A stretch of 64,000 nucleotides of DNA from Ustilaginoidea virens (lineage: Eukaryota; Ascomycota; Sordariomycetes; Hypocreales; Clavicipitaceae), in NCBI RefSeq assembly GCF_000687475.1, contig NC_057318.1, forward strand, positions 3,968,001 to 4,032,000, given 5' to 3'. Both the position numbers and the translations under genes were made by a program. Shown piece after piece: positions 58,027 to 64,000 of this stretch. The notes under the pieces are model-generated. The model searched no databases and was not told where the DNA came from. It was given only the letters and a program-made list of their open reading frames with translations. Every line of letters starts with the position of its first letter. Positions within the stretch are counted from its first letter, which is position 1.

Positions 58027-59296
58027 ATGCCCGTGTCCACGCCTCCCAAGCGTCAGGTGCCCGCCAGCACCTGGGCCACACCCGCGCACGCCGCGCTGCG
58101 ACAACCGCCAGCTTCCTTGAAAAGACGGCTCAACGGTATCTGGGACGACGGCACGTGGTGGTGTAAGTCCCCCAGCGTCGGCACCTCGGTCGTTTCACCG
58201 TCACTGACACGGCACCCTCTTGCCAGGCAACTGCGAACCTCGCAGCAGAGCCGTCCGGCGTGAATCCAAGAAAAACAACCGGAACAAGGGCAGGCTGTAC
58301 TGGACCTGCGCCTACTCGTCCTGCAAATTCTTCCTCTGGGAAGAGGAGGCCGCCGTGCGAGAACCCGCCGCCAGCCGCGGCCATGACCATGACGGTCATG
58401 GTCATGGCCTTGGTGATGATGAACCAGAACCCCTCAGGCCCAAGACGCCGACTTTTACGCAGCGGCCCCTGGAGTCGTATGGCATCCTGAAAACGCTGAC
58501 GCGGCGGGGCTCGGCAACGAAAAGAAGCGGCGGCAACATGGCCTTCGAGTCGAGCGCATCTGCCACCACTGCTAGCTTCAGCAGCGGGCTGACCGTAAGA
58601 AACGAACCCTCGCGCACATCGGCGGCTCAGCCCGACACTCCCGGCACCAAAAGGAAGCGGCACCAGCGGCAAACGTCCTCCTACGGCGAGTTTAGCGACC
58701 TGGACTCGGACGAGGAACGGCAACTCGCCCGACTCGCCGACCGAGGCGCCCGGCCGACAACCCCACGAGCGGCCACGGCCACGAGAGACGTCTTCACCAC
58801 GCCCGCCACCGAGACCCGCGCCATTGACGTGATCGGCGGCCTTCCCACGCCTTCCGTCTCCAGAATCCTGTTCCCCCCCTCCGAGGCTCCGAGGTTCAAG
58901 ACGGTGTCGTTTGAAGAGCCCTTGTCCACCGAGGCTGTCGTGACGCCGACCAAGGCGCCGCCGTCGTCGCACGCACACGCCAATGCCGTCTCTCCGCCAA
59001 TCAGCCCGTGCAACGCTGTTCAAGACTTGACCAGTCTCGTAATGGATCTTCTCCGAGACCAGCCTGTTGACCGAGGCGTCGCGGGCTCCCTCCGCAAGGC
59101 GCTGGACGCCTGGGGGCGAAAAACGGCGGGAATCGCCAAAGGCCGCGACGCCGCCCGTGCCGCGGCCAAGCAAAAGCAAGCTCGCATCTCCGAGCTGGAG
59201 GAGACGGTTCGCGCGTTGCAAGGGAAGCTCAAATACCAGGAGGAAAAGATGACGGAGACGAAGCGGAAAATCCAGGACGCCTACGACGTCATTTGA
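58027..59296 (+). CDS. GRF-type zinc-finger protein with C-terminal coiled coil
   Basis: Exons 58027..58162 and 58227..59296 encode 401 residues. A GRF zinc finger at about 46-83 spans the intron: CNCEPRSRAV, SKKNNRNKGRLYW, then Cys73, Cys78 and KFFLW. GRF fingers bind single-stranded nucleic acid in APE2, TOP3A and NEIL3. The middle is Ser/Thr/Pro-rich and disordered with a His-rich HDHDGHGHG patch. Residues about 350-398 are a coiled coil (ISELEETVRALQGKLKYQ). There is no nuclease or topoisomerase domain, so this is a stand-alone GRF protein as found in many filamentous fungi; partner and role are unknown. It diverges from the UMP-CMP kinase gene and converges on the TIM-barrel gene. Confidence 0.88.
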
Positions 59297-59647
59297 GCCT
59301 GAGATGTGAAGCACGCGATTGGGTCTAGCGAGGAGCCTTCTTCTTTCATTCCCTTGTGACTGGAGACACCTATGACGGATCCCCCCAAAGCCGACCTACA
59401 ACGTGATTCAGACGCCGTGCTGGGTCCATTTCTTCTGCAAAGCAAACTTTGACTGTCTTTTCTCACGACGCACACATGTATATACAGATATAAAAACACA
59501 AACAAAGCAAATCATGACATGCACGTCTTCGCGCCACCGCCCATTTGCATGTTGAACACGGTAATTCGCGGCCCACCTCGGGAACATCATCAGCGGTCTC
59601 GGTTACAGTCTCGGTTACAGTCTCGGTGTCTCGGCTTCCCCCCCCCT
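59297..59647. other. Short convergent spacer
   Basis: Contains TCTCGGTTACAG repeats at about 59597-59633 and otherwise nothing notable. It presumably holds both 3' UTRs. Confidence 0.55.
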
Positions 59648-60721
59648 TCAGTCGTCCCCCGGCAGCAGCTTGGGCCGGGTGTTCCAGCCCATCCTCTTTG
59701 CCAGCTTGACCCAGCTGCGCCAGGCGCGGTCGGCGTGCTCGCGTATCGTGTCGTCGCCCGCCTTTGCCGTGGTCCTCGAGAAGATCTCCATGCTCACCCA
59801 GCCCGACCAGCCGGCGGCGACGACGGCCTCGACGACGCTCAGCACGGGCAGGTAGCCGCCGCGCTCAAAGGGGAACTGCCGGGCGTTGCGGCTGAGCGCC
59901 ATGAGGGGCGCGAAGCCCGTGTCCCTGCGCCAGGGGTGGTCGGCGGTGAGCGGGACGGGCTGCCACTCGGCGTCGGCGACCTGCAGCAGCGGCATGGACG
60001 CCGGTGGCACCGTGTCGGCCAGGCCGCGCAGCTTCTGGCCGAGGAGGGCGTCGCCGCCGTCGCGCCGGCCGCTCGGGTGCTCGGGGTCCATGTAGGCCCC
60101 GCCGCAGAGGTTGAACGTGTCCGGCAGGAAGACGAGGTTGTCGGCGCGGGCGAGCTGGATGCGCTCCCAGGCCTGCTCCCACTCGCGCACGTGGGCCGCG
60201 AAGCAGAGGTTCTCGTAGGCCACCCGGATGCCGAGCGGCCTGGCCAGGGCGGCCAGGTCGCGCAGCAGGAGCGCGGCCGCCGCCGCCTCGCCCGCGCCGG
60301 CGCCGCAGTCGGCCGGGAGGAGGCCCCGCGGGGGCGGGAGCGTCGCCGGCACCACGCCGATGATGCGCGTGCCCAGGGCGCCCGCGACGGCGAGCCACTC
60401 CCGGAACTCGGCGAGCAGCGCCTCCCGCAGGCGGGGGCTGGCCACGCCGTCGGCGTCCCGGAACGGCTGCAGGCTGACCACCCGGAGGCCGAGGCGCGCG
60501 CAGAGCTCCGACACGGCCCCCGCGGCGGCGAGCATGCCTCCGCCGCCGCCCAGCAGCGCCGAGTACGCCGCCAGGTCCTCCCAGTACAGCTCGACGCCCA
60601 GGAAGCCCCGGCTCGCCGCCGCCGCGAGCTTCTTGTCGAGCGGGTGCAGGTGCGCCGCCCCGAGCGACATGGTCGCCACGGCGGGCAGGAAGCGTTTCGG
60701 TGCGTCGGACAGCTTCATCAT
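59648..60721 (-). CDS. 3-dehydroshikimate dehydratase-like TIM-barrel protein
   Basis: A single exon encodes 357 residues of the xylose isomerase-like TIM-barrel (AP endonuclease 2) superfamily. It resembles fungal 3-dehydroshikimate dehydratases (quinate catabolism, 3-dehydroshikimate to protocatechuate): early KLAAAASRGFLGVELYWEDL, then VVSLQPFRD, VAYENLCF, FLPDTFNLCG and GWVSMEIF. The Glu/Asp in these strands are the usual divalent-metal ligands. The start is the first of two adjacent ATGs; a GTG two codons earlier is not used. GC3 is extreme. No other quinate-pathway gene is next to it, unlike the classic qa/qut clusters, so a different sugar-isomerase-like activity is possible. Tandem with SDH1 on the same strand. 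Confidence 0.82.
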   Translation of the reverse strand: MMKLSDAPKRFLPAVATMSLGAAHLHPLDKKLAAAASRGFLGVELYWEDLAAYSALLGGGGGMLAAAGAVSELCARLGLRVVSLQPFRDADGVASPRLREALLAEFREWLAVAGALGTRIIGVVPATLPPPRGLLPADCGAGAGEAAAAALLLRDLAALARPLGIRVAYENLCFAAHVREWEQAWERIQLARADNLVFLPDTFNLCGGAYMDPEHPSGRRDGGDALLGQKLRGLADTVPPASMPLLQVADAEWQPVPLTADHPWRRDTGFAPLMALSRNARQFPFERGGYLPVLSVVEAVVAAGWSGWVSMEIFSRTTAKAGDDTIREHADRAWRSWVKLAKRMGWNTRPKLLPGDD

Positions 60722-61910
60722 CCTCACGTCCCTTTTTGCGAAGCCGCCAGGGCAAAAAAAAAAAAGAAGGCGAGCAGTCTAAAAAAACCACCCCCCAAAA
60801 AAAGGGGGGGAAACAAAGGGCCAGCAAGACCAGGCCTTGAAGATGGGAGAAACCCCTTTCCCCCCCCGGAGTCCCCTTTTTTACAGCGCCTCGGCCAACG
60901 CCGGCATGTAGCAGCAACACGCAACGCGCGAGTTTTCTTTTTCGTCTCCTCTTTGTTGCCAAAACAGCAGACCGCCTCGCCCTTGCCACGCCACTTTTCA
61001 GCAAGAGAACAATCACCCGGCCCAAGGGGGTGGAGGGAGGGAGGGGGGGCCGTGTTTGCCCACGACGGGGCCTCCTGTGCAACCGTCCATGCGGTTACGC
61101 GGCGCCCGCTGTGACAGAGCACACCGCGTCGGGCGGCAAGCCAAGCAGACCAGCCGGTTCGCACGGCGTGGCTCGATGCGCGACATTGCTACGTGGGCCA
61201 GGGGCCTGCAGGACAGCATCGGCCGGCTTCGTCCGCCGCCCCGCGTGGCCGTCGCACGAGAAACCACGCCCTTGGGGTGTAAATCCCGACCGCGGCATGC
61301 GGGTAGCCGTCCGTGAGGGATGAGCCGCCGTTGGGGGGGGGGGGGAGGGGGGCGCACTTGGGCAAAGCGGTCCGTGGGAAAGGAAGCTGGGCCGAGTGGA
61401 TGGCATGCCTGGCGGACGAGAGAGGCCGCGTGCAAGCAGGGGGCATCATCCATCCGCGTGGAGCGGCCCCCGGCAGAGGATGGGGGAGCTGATGGACGTG
61501 TGAGGGCGAATTGATGGTGCACGTGTCTCCTCGAACGTTGATAAGAGGGGGTTTACTGAGGATGATGCTGGCTGTGGTTCTCTCGTCCCATCTTCGATAC
61601 GGGCAAAGAGGCAACCAACGACGAAGCCAAAGCCGGAAACCAAACGCGCCAATGCGCCAATGCGGCAAACAACAGAAAATAGATTCTTCACTTTACTACA
61701 GACATGTCCCCGTGACCAAGGTGCAGCTCCGCCCGCCCTCTGCAGCTGGCTTCATCAACCAACAGTCTCGGCTCGGCGCGGCCGCCCAACAAAACACCCC
61801 CGCATCGCCTCCTGTCTACAAAGGAGACTTTGGCCATGAGCTCGGTTCTTTCCGACGCCTCGTTTCGTTTGCTATACACATTCTCCTGCCGCCACCCAAC
61901 CCCTTCTTGT
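60722..61910. other. Spacer between TIM-barrel gene and SDH1
   Basis: No supported gene. G-runs occur at 61044-61050 and 61335-61351, and A-runs at 60755-60766. It likely holds the TIM-barrel gene promoter and the SDH1 3' UTR. Confidence 0.55.
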
Positions 61911-63960
61911 CTAGTATACACGTTTAAAGGGAGGCACGGGCTTGCACTCGTTCTCGTCCAGCGTGGTGGCGATGACGCCGCGGTACGTCAGGTCAACCTT
62001 GCCGTGGGGCTCCTTCTGGAAGGAAAGCGTGTGCTTCATCCAGTTCTTGTCGTCTCGTTCGGGGTAGTCCTCGCGGGCGTGGGCGCCACGCGACTCCTTG
62101 CGGGCGGCGGCGGCCGTGGCGGTTTGCGACCTGGCAGCGCGACCCGCCATCGCGGTTAGCCAAGAAATACAGCGGCAAAGAGGAAGATGTGGGTGGGGGG
62201 TTTGATTTCAGGAAAGGGGGGAGGAAGGGGGGAGGAAGGGGGGGGGGGGGGGGGGGGGGGCCAAAAACGGGTACGGTACGGTACGGTACGGTACGTACGC
62301 GCAAGTCAGGAGGTTTCTCAGCTCCAGCGTCTCGACCAGGTCAGAGTTCCAGATCATGCTGCGGTCCTTGATGCCGACCTGCTTGAACAGCGGGTCAATC
62401 TCCTGCATCTTGCGGACCCCCTCGTCCAGGCTCTCCTGCGTCCGGAAGACGGAAACGTCCGTCTGCATGGCCTTTTGCATGGCCAGGCGGATCTCGGCAG
62501 TGCTCCTGGGCCCGTCCGAGGTGCGGACCTGGTCCAGCACGTCGATGTGCTCGGAGCCGGCGTCGGCCGCAAGCGGCTTGAGCTTCTCGCCGGGCTTGAA
62601 GTTGTCGCGGATCGTGTGGGAGACTGCGCGGCCAAAGACGACGAGGTCCAGCAGAGAGTTGGCGCCGAGGCGGTTGGCGCCGTGGACCGACACGCAGGCG
62701 GCCTCGCCGCAGGCGAACAGGCCGGGCACCACCTTGTCCTTGCCCTGCTCGTCAAGCGTCAGGACCTCGCCGGTGTAGCGGGTGGGGATGCCGCCCATGT
62801 TGTAGTGGACGGTGGGCAGCACGGGGATGGGCTGCTTGCGCACGTCGACGCCGGCAAAGATGCCGGCGGTCTCGGAGATGCCGGGCAGGCGCTCGGCAAG
62901 GATCTCGGCCGGCAGGTGGCTGAGCTGCAGGTAGATGTGGTCCTTGTCGGCCCCGACGCCGCGTCCGTCGCGGATCTCCATGGTCATGGACCGGGACACG
63001 ACGTCGCGCGAGGCCAGGTCCTTGGCGGTGGGGGCGTAGCGTTCCATGAAGCGCTCACCCTCCGAGTTGAGGAGGTAGCCTCCCTCGCCGCGAGCGCCCT
63101 CGGTGATGAGGCAGCCCGCGCCGTAGATGCCGGTCGGGTGGAACTGGACGAACTCGAGATCCTGGTTGGGGAGCCCGGCGCGAGCGACCATGGCCATGCC
63201 GTCGCCCGTGCAGGTGTGGGCGGACGTGCAGCTAAAGTAGGCGCGGCCGTAGCCGCCGGTGGCCAGCACCGTGTTGTTGGCCAGGAACCTGTGCAGAGTA
63301 CCGTCCTCCTGGTTGTAGGCCAGGACGCCACGGCACTCGCCGTCCTGCATGATCAAATCCAAGGCAAAGTACTCGATGAAGTAGTTTGTGTTGTGGGCAA
63401 GAGACTGGCCGTACAGGGTGTGGAGAAGAGCGTGGCCGGTTCGGTCGGCGGCGGCGCAGCATCGGTACGCCTGGCCGCCTTTGCCGTACTTTTGGGACTG
63501 ACCACCAAAAGCTCGCTGGTAACTGCGGGAGAAGAGGGAAAACGCAGGCGTCAACGTGGATTGCTTCTCGAAAAGGGAAATACTGACCCCCACCACCACC
63601 ACCCACCCCCAAGGATCAGGAAGAGGCTTACATCTTGCCGTCCTCGGTACGGGAAAAGGGGCAGCCGTAGTGCTCGAGCTCGATGATGGAAGCCGGAGCC
63701 TCGCGGGTCATGTAGTGAATGGCATCCTGGTCGCCCAGCCAGTCGGATCCCTTGACCGTGTCGTACATGTGCCATCTCCAGTCGTCCTCGTGCATGTTTC
63801 CGAGAGCTGCGTTGATGCCACCCTGGGCGGCGACGGTATGTGATCGGGTAGGGAAAAGCTTGGAGATGCAGGCCGTGTTGAAGCCGGCCTCGGCCAGGCC
63901 GAAGGCGGCACGCAGGCCCGCGCCGCCAGCACCCACGACGAGGGCGTCATACTCGTGGTC
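61911..63960 (-). CDS. SDH1: Succinate dehydrogenase flavoprotein subunit, 5' truncated
   Basis: Exons (complement) 63632..63960, 62299..63522 and 61911..62130 encode 590 residues; the exon with the mitochondrial presequence lies beyond the window. The visible part starts [19 protein letters not shown], the FAD-binding fold. [16 protein letters not shown] contains the His that carries covalent [41 protein letters not shown] and [13 protein letters not shown] line the active site and include the catalytic Arg region. The C-terminal [14 protein letters not shown] and the end FKRVY are conserved. It is complex II of the TCA cycle and respiratory chain in the inner mitochondrial membrane. All introns preserve phase; the first visible acceptor is at 63961-63962. 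Confidence 0.96.
62131..62298 (-). other. SDH1 last intron with GTACC repeats and a C23 run
   Basis: On the coding strand the intron begins GTACGTACC, runs into about five GTACC repeats, then 23 C (G on the plus strand, 62238-62260), and ends with a GGCTAACC branch point before CCAG. The donor itself lies in the repeat. Confidence 0.85.
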
Positions 63961-64000
63961 CTAGGTCAAACAACAGAGGGGGGGGGTGGCGGGTTAATCT
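63961..64000. other. Start of an SDH1 intron at the window edge
   Basis: Coding-strand sequence ends TTGTTTGACCTAG before the GACCAC exon, preceded by ATTAACCCG and a C-run. The upstream exon is outside the window. Confidence 0.7.

Noticed and set aside
58130..59314. 394-codon minus-strand frame over the GRF gene
   Set aside because: Antisense shadow; no recognisable motif.
59519..61114. 531-codon plus-strand frame over the TIM-barrel gene
   Set aside because: Arg/Ala/Gly-rich shadow of extreme GC3 sequence; the minus strand has the real TIM-barrel motifs.
62187..63686. 499-codon plus-strand frame over SDH1
   Set aside because: Antisense shadow that runs through SDH1 introns; SDH1 motifs are on the minus strand.
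1..64000. tRNA or rRNA genes
   Set aside because: I scanned for A/B box words and TTCGAAT-type T-arms and found none with a matching acceptor stem; by eye this is not exhaustive, and a covariance-model scan would decide.

Overview
The window is nuclear DNA of a filamentous ascomycete, most likely Sordariomycetes and probably Hypocreales (inference from protein content, not tested by search). The reasons are short GT-AG introns of about 50-170 nt with CTAAC/CTGAC branch points, high G+C exons, and a typical euascomycete gene set: a group III HAMP-repeat histidine kinase, a fungal UNC13/MUN-C2 protein and a SAM-HMG-box protein. I rebuilt exon structures by joining reading frames at splice sites that kept both the frame and the conserved protein sequence. 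Two genes run off the window: a PhoD-like phosphatase at the left end and SDH1 at the right end.

Layout, left to right: WW/PhoD-like phosphatase (+, 5' end missing); phosphomannomutase (-); Na+/Ca2+ exchanger family protein (-); condensin kleisin Cnd2/Barren (+), whose first exon is a separate 29-codon exon; SAM-HMG-box protein (-), six exons; an 8.8 kb gene-poor stretch with microsatellites, a 60-bp tandem duplication and a decayed, TpA-rich ORF relic; a tiny three-exon coiled-coil gene (+); the osmosensing histidine kinase Os-1/Nik1 type (-); 5 kb of repeat-rich spacer; the UNC13-like protein (-), with a GC-AG intron; 3.4 kb of spacer; a BAR-PH-ArfGAP protein (+); a CHK2/Rad53-type FHA kinase (+); eIF3m (+); a 204-bp perfect tandem duplication; UMP-CMP kinase with a mitochondrial-type leader (-); a GRF zinc-finger protein (+); a 3-dehydroshikimate dehydratase-like TIM barrel (-); and SDH1 (-, 5' end missing).

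Most genes are housekeeping or signalling genes with no obvious shared pathway, and I see no biosynthetic cluster, virus, intact transposon, CRISPR array, tRNA or rRNA. Themes recur: membrane traffic (UNC13-like, ArfGAP), chromosome maintenance (condensin, CHK2, perhaps the GRF protein), stress signalling (Os-1) and core metabolism (PMM, UMP-CMP kinase, SDH1). Gene orientation gives several convergent pairs with short spacers and divergent pairs with long ones.

The spacers are the least explained part. They carry two dispersed palindromic words, TACGGAGTA/TACTCCGTA and AGGTACCTAGGTACCT variants, more often than chance would give and always outside coding exons. They also hold many simple repeats and long A/T or G/C homopolymers. 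Three introns contain 20 or more consecutive C on the coding strand.
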